From positions 1 to 42,163 of the forward strand of contig JAOPGA020001337.1 of the NCBI GenBank assembly GCA_026419775.2: a stretch of 42,163 nt of DNA. The letters are read 5' to 3'. The stretch comes from Acrasis kona. Lineage: Eukaryota > Heterolobosea > Eutetramitea > Acrasida > Acrasidae. This document shows positions 1-11,598 of this stretch, piece after piece. A model generated the notes under the pieces. That model searched no databases. It saw only the letters and a list, made by a program, of their open reading frames with translations, and had not been told where the DNA came from. How positions within the stretch are numbered: position 1 is the stretch's first letter; each line of letters opens with the position of its first letter. A program made the translations under genes and the position numbers.

Positions 1-109
1 TGCGTGATCCCGTAAATGTAAATTGAAACCATTCGGCCTGTTACCATTACACTTAGCTTTTGATAATCATGTTGTTTATTAAGATTGACATATTGTACTT
101 TACACCAAA

Positions 110-1488
110 CTATTTATTTTCAACATTTTTGACCACAGTCAAATGTGGGCCTAATTTCACTTTCATCTGACCAGGATTATACATCAATCTCAATAAAAAT
201 TCAAAAGGCTCTGTTCTAGTCATCAGCATACTCAAAACAAACGGAGCTACGGTATATGGAACACGATAACTTATCAAAAGAGCCAAGATTGGCAAGAGCA
301 GTTGGACAGCTTTTGATGCGACTTCTAGTCTGAGAGCATCCTCTCTAAGGATGTTAATGTCTGATATAACTTGTTTTTTATTAAATTGATTTGTAGCAGA
401 TATCATTAGGGTTGGTGCAACACCAAGACCCGCAGTGATGAGACTTGTTTTGAAAGCTAATTTAAGAATCAAACCAATTGGAGTTGCGGCCTTCGAAATT
501 CTAACAGCTTGGACGCTATGCCTCACCAACGAATAAAAGAAACCAACTGCACCGAAAGTAAGCAAGTTCGAACCAAATGTACACAAATCATAGTCACTTT
601 TAAACTTTTCAATGTCTTTTGTGAATTCTTGATGTGTGGATGGTCTATCAAGTCCTCTTTCTACAACAGCCTGGCAGGATTTTAGAGCCAAACTGCTAGT
701 GGACGTCCTTTCAGATCGAGTCATTGGATATATAACATTAATGATTCGTTCATTTTGAGTGGACGTTGTGTTAGAGTTAAACAAAACAATATTGGACATA
801 ATTTCATTTAGGTCATCACTAATGTCTTTGTTTTTTAGGTTTGAAACTCTTTGTAATGTATCAATCTCTCTGATTAAAATGGCTTGTGCTTGTGGAATAC
901 TTGATGCATGCTTTAGTGTCCTGATAACACTAGAAACTACAATGGCTGGTGGAAGCATTTCGGGTTCATTTAAAATCTTGAACAAATCCTCAAGGATGTT
1001 TGTCTCTGTTACTAGTCTATAGCATAATGTTCGGTTTTGACAGGCCGTTGAGAGAAATTGAACACAATAAAGGTTGGATGTTTTCTTCTCGCTAAAATCT
1101 GAGACGAACTTGGCGAAAAGATTTAAAATGCCTCTTTCGTATAATCTAACAACAGAGTACACTAATGGTTATATATGTTGAAAATTCCGAACTTACCTGT
1201 AATTCCTGCATTTGCTAAACTATACAATGGTGCTTTACTTTGAGCCTCCTGATCTTTAAGAATTAATGAATCCTCATATCCGTCAAAGTCAATTAGTGAT
1301 CCTACGGCAGTAATAGATATCGAAGCTGCGACGACAGCAAATATTGTTTGCAAAGAAGGCTTTTGTTTGAGATCCCCTTCAACTATTGGTTCGAATTTAG
1401 ATTTGTTTCCCTTTACATTTGAATGTATTCTCCTTGTTAAAATTGTTCTTGACACCCTCTGGGAGATGTTTCGGATTCGCTGTATCAT
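110..1488 (-). CDS. Predicted mitochondrial multi-pass membrane protein, unknown family
   Basis: Two exons, 1488-1197 and 1161-110, joined across a 35-nt GT-AG intron (1196-1162, phase 1) give 447 residues. The first 22 residues are rich in Arg and Ser with no acidic residue, a typical mitochondrial presequence. A hydrophobic segment follows near residue 60. The middle is helical and armadillo-like in look, and the C-terminal third has three or four further hydrophobic segments. I chose the ATG at 1488 because it opens the presequence; the frame continues upstream without a better start. The neighbouring TRM61 start codon is only 38 nt away on the other strand, so the two share a promoter. 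I do not recognise the family. An inner-membrane or outer-membrane role is inference from targeting and hydrophobicity only. Confidence 0.72.
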
Positions 1489-1526
1489 AATTTTGTAACT
1501 ATCTTGTTTGTAATCAAATACACACA

Positions 1527-2641
1527 ATGGATAGACCTGATGTAGAGGAACCAGAGGCAAAGAAGCAAAAAGTTTCAAATGAATTGTTCCCAACTAACCA
1601 AATGACAACCTTTGTACAAGGAACATATGGTGCACCTGAAACAGATTCAAATACTATAAAAGTGGGCGATTTAGTTATGATCTACATTGAAGACGATGAT
1701 ATACGACCAACTTATGTTACTCCATCTAAGATATTAGACTGTAAAGCTGGAATTTATTCACACAACATTTTTGTTGGCCTACAGTTTGGCTCTAAGGTTA
1801 CATCCACCGCAAAAAAAACGCAAGAGAGAGGCCACAACCCAAGGCAATGGATTTATTTTTATTTTTACTAAGACCCACCCCCACCTTGTGGACCCTTGCT
1901 CTTCCACATCGGACACAAATCCTTTATAACGTCGACATTGGTTTCATCGCAACCATGTTGAGACTAAAACCAGGCTGTAGAGTTGTAGAGGCAGGTACAG
2001 GGTCAGCATCTCTTAGTCACACCATGGCCAGAATAATTTACAATTCCGATAGCACCAATGCTCGCCGCCGAGGTCATTTATTTACTTTTGAATATCATGA
2101 ACAGCGCTTCAAGGATGCCAGAGAAGAATTTAGAAGAAATGGTTTTGATGAACAAATGATTACCATCACCCATCAAGATGTTTGCGCCAACGGTTTTGAA
2201 AATAAAGTTGAAACGCAAGAACAAATGAAGGGATCCATTGATGCCATCTTTTTGGACTTACCAAAACCTCACGAATGTATCCAAAACGTTGACAGGTTAT
2301 TGAGGAAGGGAGGAAGGTTTTGTGGATTCTCTCCTTGCATTGAACAAATACAAAAGACTGCTGATGCACTTCGGAAAAATGATTTTATAGAAATTCGTAC
2401 TTTTGAGGTTTTGAACAAAGTATACAGAGAGGAGAAAGTTAATTTCCAAGTTCCTGATTTTACATTCATTAAAGAGGCTCCTCAACCTGAACCTGAGGAT
2501 ATTAACATGAGTGAGACAAGTCAAGCAAAACCATCAAAAAAGAAGGATAAGAATTCTGGAGAGAGCGTTTTTGGACCAGTGAGAGAGATGAGAGGACACA
2601 CCGGCTACTTGATCTTTGCCTGTAAGTATAATAAAGTTTAA
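1527..2641 (+). CDS. TRMT61A: tRNA (adenine-58-N1)-methyltransferase catalytic subunit (TRM61/TRMT61A)
   Basis: TRM61 with TRM6 makes m1A58 in tRNA in the nucleus. The SAM-binding motif I (VVEAGTGSASLSH), the segment RPTPTLWTLALPHRTQI, and the late motifs DAIFLDLPKP and GFSPCIEQ are all present, and the C-terminus GHTGYLIFACK resembles the yeast end. Residues 1-112 or so are read from 1527 and the rest from a different frame that begins in the T-rich stretch near 1850-1870. Adding one T to the T5 run at 1862-1866 would restore a continuous frame; I found no intron that does so. This is either an assembly indel or a genuine break. The AATAAA hexamer at the end overlaps the last codons. Divergent from the mitochondrial protein gene. 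Confidence 0.85.
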
Positions 2642-2798
2642 ATTTGTTAACTATTCTTGACTGCATGTGAGTTGTTTGTTTATTGACATAGAGAAAAATA
2701 AGGATATTAGGGTGACTGGTTGCTACTATTGCATATAATGTGAAAAGTAACAAAGATCGAGAGTGTTTTAAATGAATTTAATGTTTTACAATAACAAC

Positions 2799-3704
2799 TT
2801 AGAACGCTAATGTTGCGATGACTAGGGCGATCACTATGGCGATGGCAGCAGTCGTTGCTTGTGATGGAGCATTGCTTGTAGTGACAGGTCTTAGGGTAGC
2901 TCTTGGTACTCCGACTCCGAAGCACTTGGGACCTACAGACCAAATCTTTAGATCGTCGTTGTATGTGTTGGCGATTTGCCATTGTGAGTTTTGTAGACCG
3001 AAGAATACGTTGTAGATTCCTCCGTTGCCGTTCATGACTCTTCCAACTGAGGCAAGTGTTCCGTCGAACCAAACTGCAACAACACCGAATCTTGGGTTGG
3101 TGTCAAGATAAACGGTCATGTTGACCCATTGGTTGGTTGGAAGTACATAGTCGCTTTGATATGTAGTAGCGGTTTGGTATTGTTGAGGAACTCCATAAAG
3201 GGTTGGCTTCATGTTTTCACCAACATTGACTTGAATGGTTCTCTTGTTACGATCATCGCTTGAGAATGTTGCCAAGTTTTGGTAGACGGAAACTTTGCTA
3301 TCTAGGTAAATGAAAATCTCAGCATAGATTGGGGAGAATTGAGCAATGTTTGGTGAAGTCTTGCTGAACTGAATAATTGGGTACGCTCCGTGATCAGTTG
3401 TGTCGTGGTAGTCAGTTGCTGAAGCCTTGAGAGCTCTTGAGCCGCTGTGAACAATTTTGTCTTGAAGTTCTAGCGATACCTTTAGGTCAGGGTCAGAGGA
3501 TGAAAGGTCTGCGTTATTCTTAAGTGGTGGTACAATACTGTATCCAACGCTAGTATATGCGTCAAAGTTCTCATAACTTGTTGAGAACAGGAGGTCGCAC
3601 AAGTTAGACTTGGGAAGGATTTGCTCCATTCCTTCTATGGTCTCCTCGCAAAAAGCAAAAGTCACTAGAGCGAAGAATAGTAAGATGAGTTGTGATGTCT
3701 TCAT
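2799..3704 (-). CDS. Secreted, probably GPI-anchored protein with lectin/glucanase-like fold
   Basis: Intronless, 301 residues from the ATG at 3704. The start was chosen because it opens a clear signal peptide (KTSQLILLFFALVTFAFC); the frame is open 14 codons further up. The mature part is rich in beta-strand pattern, with short Trp/Tyr/Asn-rich blocks such as NQWVNMTVYLD and DDLKIWSVGPK that resemble concanavalin A-like (LamG or polysaccharide lyase 7/20-type) jelly rolls. A Thr/Ser/Ala linker and a final hydrophobic stretch (IAIVIALVIATLAF) with no charged tail fit a GPI-anchor signal. Surface display is inference. No catalytic residues could be assigned, so it may bind rather than cut glycans. 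Confidence 0.7.
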   Translation of the reverse strand: MKTSQLILLFFALVTFAFCEETIEGMEQILPKSNLCDLLFSTSYENFDAYTSVGYSIVPPLKNNADLSSSDPDLKVSLELQDKIVHSGSRALKASATDYHDTTDHGAYPIIQFSKTSPNIAQFSPIYAEIFIYLDSKVSVYQNLATFSSDDRNKRTIQVNVGENMKPTLYGVPQQYQTATTYQSDYVLPTNQWVNMTVYLDTNPRFGVVAVWFDGTLASVGRVMNGNGGIYNVFFGLQNSQWQIANTYNDDLKIWSVGPKCFGVGVPRATLRPVTTSNAPSQATTAAIAIVIALVIATLAF

Positions 3705-4091
3705 TTTTCCCAAAAGTTTTGCTTTCACGGTTTTTCTGTTTGTCATTTAAAACGTTGACATTTGGCAGTTTTTTATTTTTAACATTCAATCTCCAAAGAT
3801 GGCCAAAACTAAGAATTCTCTTTTTACGGTTGAAGGGGGTAATTTGACGAATGATTTTATATCACGGTCATGTCGTCTTATGATAGTGATGACTGATTCT
3901 GAATCTGAAGGCCATACAACTATATCTCATAAAGCGGTGTTTGTGCAGCATCTCCTTGATTAAAATCTGGTCGGTGACAGAACCAATATCGCCGAGTAAA
4001 TCAGTTATGTAGATGTTTTGGCGCATAAATATAGAATCTGTAGTTGTCTGATATCTTAAAATAAAAACTGATCAGAAACTGAATAAGAAAC
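3705..4091. other. Intergenic, likely shared upstream region
   Basis: About 390 nt between two divergent genes. No open frame with protein-like composition was seen, and no recognisable RNA gene. It presumably holds both promoters. Confidence 0.5.
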
Positions 4092-4370
4092 ATGGAAAAC
4101 GACCTCATCAACCAAGCTGCTGACGCACAAAAGAAGCACAACAATCTACCAAACTTCCAAAATAATGACTTTAACACAAGCTCTACGCATCCCCTCCATC
4201 AAGAAGACTCAACATTCAAGACAACATATGACTCAAACTACACCGCTCCACCAAAAGATATTAGCGCTCAATTCCATAACGATCATGATGAAACTTTAAA
4301 GAACAAGGAAGAAATTTCCAAGGACCACCTAGGAAACCAAATCTCTGGAATAAGACAAGTCAAAGAATAA
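4092..4370 (+). CDS. Small hydrophilic protein, unknown
   Basis: An intronless 92-residue frame rich in Asn, Gln, His, Lys and Asp, with no hydrophobic segment and predicted disorder. The ATG has an AT-rich leader, and an AATAAA lies 18 nt after the stop (4388-4393), as expected for a transcribed gene here. Composition recalls small desiccation- or stress-type hydrophilic proteins, but I see no family motif. It converges with PRPP synthetase, 32 nt between stop codons. Confidence 0.55.
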   Translation: MENDLINQAADAQKKHNNLPNFQNNDFNTSSTHPLHQEDSTFKTTYDSNYTAPPKDISAQFHNDHDETLKNKEEISKDHLGNQISGIRQVKE

Positions 4371-4402
4371 GAGACTACTAATTGTATGAATAAAACTTTA
4401 AT

Positions 4403-5613
4403 TTACAACAATCCAGATGAAATTGATTCTTCGTTGTGGACCCTTCTAATACTTTCTGCAATTAAATGTGCGACGCTGACATGTATCACTTTTGGACAAA
4501 CTGACTTGGCTTCCTGAATGTCAACATCCATGTCGACACCTCCAAATGCTGGACTGCTTGGTGCCCTCTCATGTAACTTTCTTGTGTTCAAAGTAGGAGG
4601 TAATTCGGACACCGTTAGAACGGGAACTGTATCTGTGATGATGAGGTGATCCAAATTACGGTCATGAACTACTGATCGGAGTCCATCTTCATTAAGCAAA
4701 CAATGGCTGACACAAGCAATGACTTTGATCGCACCATTCTTCCGTAAGCACTTTGCTGCAGCTAATAGACTTGATCCTGTATCCGCAATGTCATCAACAA
4801 TAATGCATACCTTTCCTTGAACGTTTCCCATCAACTCCATCTTGAATTCCTTCTTGTTGGGTGCAATTCTTATTTGGGTGCCAGCGCTCTTTTTTGTCGA
4901 AAATTCCTCCAACTTTGTTTTCCACTTATTCATGACTGCAAACTCGGCCTCAATGTCTTCTTCGGACTTTAAGTAGGATCTAAACCTTTCGGACCTCTCG
5001 CCACCAGCAGCGTCTGGGGTTACAATTACCAAGTTGTTCATGTGGTTCAAGAAAAGCTTCTTAATTGAATTGACCATCACACTTCTGGTTGAAATGTTAT
5101 CCACGGGTACTTTGAAGAAACCTTGGATTTGGCCAGCATGTAACTCCAAAGTAATAACGTGATCAACTCCTGACGCCTCTAAAAATCTTGCCAACATGGC
5201 CGCAGCAATAGGCACACGTGGCTTGGTCTTTCTATCCTGCCTTGCGTAGGAATAGTAAGGCACAACGGCTGTAATTCTCTGTGGGAAGGAGAGTTGTGGT
5301 GTTGGTAGCAATGTCACTTACAGCTGCGGATGCTCTTCGTAGGGCATCTATAATCAGGCACAACTCCATAATATTGTCGTTTACAGGTCTGCACGTTGGC
5401 TGGAATACAAAACAATCGCAACCACGGACAGAGTCTTCTACCTGGACTTTAATTTCTCCATCTTTAAACCTCTCAACAATCGCCGTGGATAGGTCCGCAT
5501 TTAAAAACCTACAAACTAACAATAAAATATTTTGTCACATATATTGGTAACAAACCCTCCATTGCCAGATCAAGGTTGGCAGTGCCTGCAACAACCTTCA
5601 GAGTAAAGTGCAT
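4403..5613 (-). CDS. PRPS: Ribose-phosphate pyrophosphokinase (PRPP synthetase)
   Basis: Makes PRPP from ribose 5-phosphate and ATP for purine, pyrimidine, NAD and His synthesis in the cytosol. Exons are 5613-5556, 5515-5322 and 5278-4403, with introns of 40 and 43 nt, giving 375 residues. Family marks are the N-terminal SRFSDGE-like block (ERFKDGEIKV), the YSYARQDRK loop, a TPDAAGGER block and the PRPP loop VDDIADTGSS. The intact PRPP loop argues for an active enzyme rather than the PRPS-associated protein. The protein is longer than the 318-residue human PRPS1: an extra segment of about 30 residues sits in the flexible-loop region, and about 25 residues rich in Pro/Asp lie near the C-terminus, as in some fungal paralogues and in the associated proteins. 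Confidence 0.92.
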
Positions 5614-5853
5614 TGTTCTGTTTTTAGATTATCAGATTTACAATTTTTAAATAAAGGTCAAACCGAATCTTGACTTGCCCTCTTGGTAAACTCTTATCCC
5701 AATAAACATTTCAAAGATTATAATCTCAGTGTCTGAATAAATTTATTATCAGAATAATTCATCCATTTCATCTAGATGATGTGTCGTCTTTAATAGAATC
5801 ATACTCGTCTTAGTTCCAATCGCAGCCCTTGTTCTCTAAACTTCTTAAATCAA

Positions 5854-7712
5854 ATGTATCGGCAGTATGATGTTGTTTGTTCATCCGCGATTTTCAATAA
5901 TAGTCAAAAGTTACAGACTAACAAAACCCTTTTCCAGCATGGGGTTCAAAAAAGCGTCATCTGTCAATTTTATATTTGTGCACCTGGAGGAGGAACAGGA
6001 GAAATGGACAAAGAAGAGCTTAATGATAGGAGGCTTTATGGATGGTATCGGGCTCTACGTACGACCATTAAACCAAGAGAGAATAAAACCTTCTTCCAAA
6101 CATTCAAGCATAGTTTTAGTGGGAAGGAGGTTGTTTCAGTGTTCGAAAATACGTTCAAGATGGACACCAAAACTGCCATTGGAGTTGGTGAGATAGTAAG
6201 TTTAAATTATACCATCAGCCGTATCCAACACTTACACAGATATTTGATAAAAAGTTGATTGTACATGTTACACACAAGGAGAAATTCAAACCGAAAGTGA
6301 ATAGCTTCTATAGGTTTACAAACGAGAGGCGTTCTTTGAGGCATTCCATCAAGTCAACACAAGTAAAAGAGGACGTGCTTAGTGAAATAACCAAGCTACT
6401 TATTGAATATGATAAAAATGACCTAGGAATCCGAAGTTCACCCTTACGTAAAAGAAGCATATCATCTGTTTCACCGAAAAAGCCACCAGCCTCCATGTTT
6501 GAAAGCACTAATGGTAACTGTGATGTATTCGATACCATTCAAAGAAAGAAATCGGAAATAGGATCTTTTATACAGTGCAACAACCAATCTAGAGCCGCAT
6601 CCAAAGAGCAGTTTGATCATATTGCAAAAGCGAGAACAAGACGGTTGTCAGTAAAAATGAGCGAAATGTCTGTTACTAGGGTTGTTTCCTTTGAAGAAGA
6701 TCCGACATTAACCACAATACCTCGTCTACAGGTTGATTGCATTGGTTCACATCAATCAACAACACCTTCACCGTCCACCACATCAGCACCATCACCAGTC
6801 GAGTCACCAATAACATCTCCAATCAACACTCCTCGGGAATTAGGAACATCTCCTCAAAACGGTAGTTTGACACCTCGCCAATCAGCTCTCTCAGAGGCTG
6901 AAGATGCCATCAGAGCATGTGGTCGATCATTAAAAAACAATCTAAAGCACAAGAAAACAAAGAGCCAACCAAACGAAGATTCAAATAGTGATAACAAAAA
7001 AGCTCTCGTTAGCTTCTTTAAGAACAGAAAGTTGACCAAAGCACAAGAAGAAAAAATGCATCATGTATCCAAAATACAGGACAGAGATTTAAGCAAAGTA
7101 AAGATCGGAAGGAGGAGAAGTAGTGACCTTGGAAATATGTTCCTTACATCAACCCCATCAGAAAACTCAACATCACAAAATTATGACGTGGCGTGGTTGG
7201 TTGACACAGAGAAGCACACACATTCTAAAAAACGGAAATCAGTATTACAACGAAACGTTGATGTATTTCAATTCGAAAACATACAGCAAGTGTTACATGA
7301 TAAGGACGCAAAAGACCTTCTTACTGCATTTGCCGCGGAAGAGTTTGCTGACGAGGTACGTTTTTTTCATTTTTGAAAACATTTTTAACAAGTGTAGAAC
7401 ATTAAATTCTGGGAGGACCTGAGGAAACTTCATAAGGAAACACTTTTAACGCATAGGATAGAATTAGCTAAATACTTGTACGATACGTATGTAGATCGGA
7501 GTGCACCTTTGGCCTTGAACATTACTAATAACATGGTGCAACATTGTTTGGAGAATCACCATACAGGAAGTGATGATGCATTTTATGATGTTGAGATTGA
7601 TGTGTTACATTCACTTTGTGATCTTTTCGAACGGCTCAAGTTTGCTATAATCATTGAGAGGAACAAGGAGGGTGGTGATATAAAACGCGTGTTAAAGCCG
7701 TCAACGGTATAA
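5854..7712 (+). CDS. DEP and RGS domain signalling protein
   Basis: Exons 5854-6195, 6240-7355 and 7398-7712 (introns of 44 and 42 nt) give up to 590 residues. A DEP domain follows the N-terminus (WYRALR to VNSFYRF). A long Ser/Thr/Pro-rich linker (runs of TTPSPS-type sequence and RRRSSD) comes next. A C-terminal RGS domain is marked by FADENIKFWEDL and later YVDRSAPLALNI. RGS domains speed GTP hydrolysis by G-alpha; DEP domains anchor RGS proteins to membranes or receptors. The start is uncertain: residues before the ATG at 6004 show no domain and translation could begin there (540 residues). The TAA stop is overlapped by AATAAA. Confidence 0.82.
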
Positions 7713-7884
7713 TAAATAGTGCAACTAAATGTAATCGATTATGTTTTTCCTGAATGTTTTATGTATTTGATTGACATTTGATTTGTTAAATCTAACAGCA
7801 TAGTAATATAGTAGTTGTGCACTATCGGTCGTTATTCATAAATTGATTACAAGAAAAATATTTCCAGTCACAAACTGAACGATC

Positions 7885-10800
7885 ATGGTTGAGCAGCAAG
7901 CCTTCAAATACACGATACTTGGATTGGAGGTGCTATTTCCGTTCAAAGCCTACCCATGTCAAAAGTTATACATGGAGAAGGTCATTCAATGTCTGGAAGA
8001 ATCTCAAAAAGACCGCGCAGAAAATGGAACAGACGAGACGAAAATATGCCGCAAGAATGCGTTATTGGAATCACCCACTGGGACCGGTAAGACGCTATGT
8101 CTACTGTGTGCGTCATACGCTTGGCTGCTGAACTACAAAAAAAGTAAGCCGCAACTTTGATAAAATCTAATAAACTAGAGACACAGGGAGTTGCCTCATA
8201 TCCAAAAATTATATTCACAAGTCGCACACACAGCCAATTGTCAAAAGCTGTGGATGAGTTAAAGCATTCCCCCTATAGTCCAGTAACATGCGTTTTGGGT
8301 TCAAGGGATCAATTATGTGTAAATGAAGAACTAGTCAATATGAATTTACATGGAACAGCATTAAACAATGCTTGCATTAGACTAACGAAGTCAAGAGACG
8401 GATGTGGTTATTATTCTAAATATAAAGGTAATTAACCTCAAGTCTTCACCATTAATCTTTTAGAAAAGAAGGAAGAAAAGACCTTACCAGAATTATCAAC
8501 AACAGATATTGAAGATTTGGTATCGGTTGGCCGCAGCGAAATGATTTGTCCATTCTTTTATTCACGGGACCAACTTAATAATGCAGAAATCATCTTTGCT
8601 CCCTACAATTACATCATTGATCCCAAAATACGAAAGAGATCAGGTTTATCCATTAAGGACAATATTCTTATATTTGACGAAGCCCACAACTTAGTAAACC
8701 ATCAATGAGACGAATTACTAACACTCACATAGGGTCAAGTATGTACAGAGTCAGCATCGTTTGATTTTCACTGCGGCTACATTGGAATGTCCATTGGTGA
8801 ACTACAAGTGGCCATCAAAGCTGTCACAGATTATAAAAACAATGCAAAGGAAAGTAATGTTAGCATACCAAAAGATCCAGAGGAGTTACTATTAGAATTT
8901 AACAAAACAAAAGGTACAACAACAAAACACATTCTTCTAATCATTTTAGAGTACTTGATGGATTGGGATGAATACATTTCCACTATTGAAATACCAGAAA
9001 ATCAAGATCAAGGGATAACAAAGAAAGGAGATTGGGTCGTGGACATGATGGCGGAAGCAAACATCAAAGCCAGCAATCATGCAGAAGTCATTGAGAGTTT
9101 AAGAGAAGCCTCTAACATTTACGAAGGTAACTTTCATTTTCAACATTTTGCATTAACTTTTATAACAGAAGCAACATCAAAAAAGAATGTAACATCAACA
9201 GGCATCAAAAAAATCATTTCAATCATTTCACATGTATTCGACTCTGACTCCCATCAAGATTCCTTTTCGGACTGCTTTGGTATATTCCTCAACACTGACA
9301 AGAAACAAATTCCCAAGCTACGACCTGAGGTAGAGCAAGGCTATACGGACTCTCTGGCAGATCGGCTCAAACGTTTTAAAATTGTAGATAAAAATATTGG
9401 TTTCTGGTGTTTTCATGCTGGACTTTCCATGCAAAATTTAAAGATGGAAAAGCCATTGTGTTTCATTTTAACTTCTGGAACATTATCTCCACTTGATTCT
9501 TTTGCTTCTGAATTAAATCTTTCCTTCTCTGTTCAACTTGAAAATACACATGTGATCCAATCTGACCAGATTAGAGTGATAGCATCTCAGTGTGGTCCTA
9601 CGGGCGTCACTTTGAATTCAACATTCCAAAATAGAGAGAATTTAGATTACCAGTTGGAAGTGGGTTATTTGTTGGTCAACTTGTCCAGAATAGTACCTGA
9701 TGGTCTTCTTGTCTTCTTCAGCAGTCATCGCATCTTGGAAAAGTGTTTAGAGAGGTGGCAGACATTACAAAAAAACCAAGATGTTACTATTTTTAACAGC
9801 ATCTCCAAACACAAGAAGATTTTTGTAGAACCAAAGGACACCAAACGACTAAATGATTGCATGAGAGAATACGAATCCATACTTCAAGATGGACCTCCTC
9901 CACCTTCTCCTTATCAACAAATCGTACCAAATAATGGAGCAGCCTTCTTTGGAGTGTGCAGAGGAAGAGTGAGCGAAGGATTAGATTTTTCGAACAGAAA
10001 TGGAAGAGCGGTAGTCATTGTTGGGTTACCTTTCCCACCTCGTGAGAACATGAAAGTGAAAATGAAGAGAGAATACTTGAATGCGATGGCTGCAAAGGCA
10101 CCTGCTGGAGTCAGGACATTGAAAGGTGATGAATGGTATGTACAGGAGAGCAGTAGAGCTGTGAACCAAGCCATTGGTAGAGTGATTAGACATCGGTACG
10201 ACTATGGTGCCATTATATTAGCAGATGAAAGATTTGCAAATCCTAAGCAGAGAGAACAGTTGTCGAGATGGATGAGAAATCACATCAAGATCACAAACCA
10301 GTTTGGACAATTGGTCAAGGATACGGTTCAGTTCTTTAAAAAGGCTGATGCTGATTTTGGGAGAGATAGTGAGAAAATAAATCATGTTAATGTTGGTGTT
10401 GTTGATGCTGATTGTGTGACTGTTGAAAAATCTAATCCCATCACAAGCGGTCAACATGTTTCTGCTTCTCCTCCTGCTGTGACTAGCGTAATGTCAAGCG
10501 GTTATTCTCAAAAAATGATAAAGGAGCAATACTATAAGAATTTGCAAAAGAAGAACAAGAATATTGAAAATGTATTAGAAAGATTTGAGTCAGTACCTGG
10601 AGGTGGCGATAAAGTATTCAAGACAAGCAAGATTGTTTGCGACAAGCAAGCAGGTGTCAAACAAGTAGACAAAATTGTAACGAATAAAGATGTTGCTGGT
10701 GGATCGTCGAAAGGTGATCAATCAAGTTCTGTTGCTCCCGTCCCTGTGCCTGATGATTCACCCGATAAATCACGACAAAAGCCAGATCAGAAGCCGACTG

Positions 10801-11582
10801 CTGTACCCAATTCCACACCGCCAAAACAACAAGACACCAAATCTAAAGCTACTGCTAATAACTTTATCGACAATGCACGTAATTTGTTAACAACCGAAGA
10901 GTACGCCTATTTTAAAAGTTGTCTTATGGAATTCAAGAAACCCGCCAAAGGTCAAGATGGAATTCAAATTTTTGTCGATAAGATCATTCAATATTATAAT
11001 AAGGACAAGAGCTACTTTATACTTCAAGGCATTGCCAACTTCATTCCTCCCAATAAGATCGATCAATTCAGGAGCCTAATGTTAAGGTACAATGTTCCAC
11101 CATGGGCCAAGGCGACTTCATCTGATGTCGTCGTGGTTGATCATGAAGTGGATGTCAAGCCCTCATCACAAAAGGTCACAAGCAGTCAAGATCAAGCCAA
11201 AAAGAAGAGAAGTGTGGATCTAATAACCGGAAGTGCATCCTCAGCAAAAAGACAAAGACATGGATATGTTGATGTCGTCGCATCTCCTTCTGTAAAAAGT
11301 ACACCGCCCAAACCTCCAATAATAGCCTCAACATCAACACCTCCTCATCCTGTGCCGAACAATTCTATAGAAGCCACGCCTACCATTGATGACGATGGCA
11401 TGGATGCAAAGTCTTTTGTGGTGTGTGCAATTTGTAAGGAAAAGTCAACGAATCCAAACATTGCAATTTGTGGACATGCTTGTTGTAAACACTGTTGGGT
11501 TGAATGGTTAAAAGTAAAACTGGAATGTCCTGTATGTAGAGAAAAAGTTAGACCGGTCCATCTGCGCCAAATGTTTTTATAA
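7885..11582 (+). CDS. RTEL1: RTEL1-like Fe-S DNA helicase with harmonin-like and RING domains
   Basis: RTEL1 unwinds D-loops, T-loops and G-quadruplexes at telomeres and replication forks. Six exons (7885-8143, 8179-8427, 8464-8693, 8733-8913, 8950-9126, 9169-11582) give 1169 residues; the two introns at 8914-8949 and 9127-9168 are multiples of three with no stop and would be missed by frame alone. Visible parts: Walker A SPTGTGKT, Fe-S cysteines between [10 protein letters not shown] and MICPFF, the DEAH box, the HELICc blocks [11 protein letters not shown] and QAIGRVIRH, then after a disordered linker a harmonin-N-like helical domain ([14 protein letters not shown] onward), and a C-terminal RING beginning CAICKEKS. 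This order matches vertebrate RTEL1. The RanBP1 stop lies 16 nt beyond its own. Confidence 0.93.
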
Positions 11583-11598
11583 TAAAGGATTAATATGT

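Noticed and set aside
1797-1872. An intron in TRM61 from GTTACA to CTAAG
   Set aside because: The joined phase does not give the RPTPTLWT frame, and 76 nt is outside the size range.
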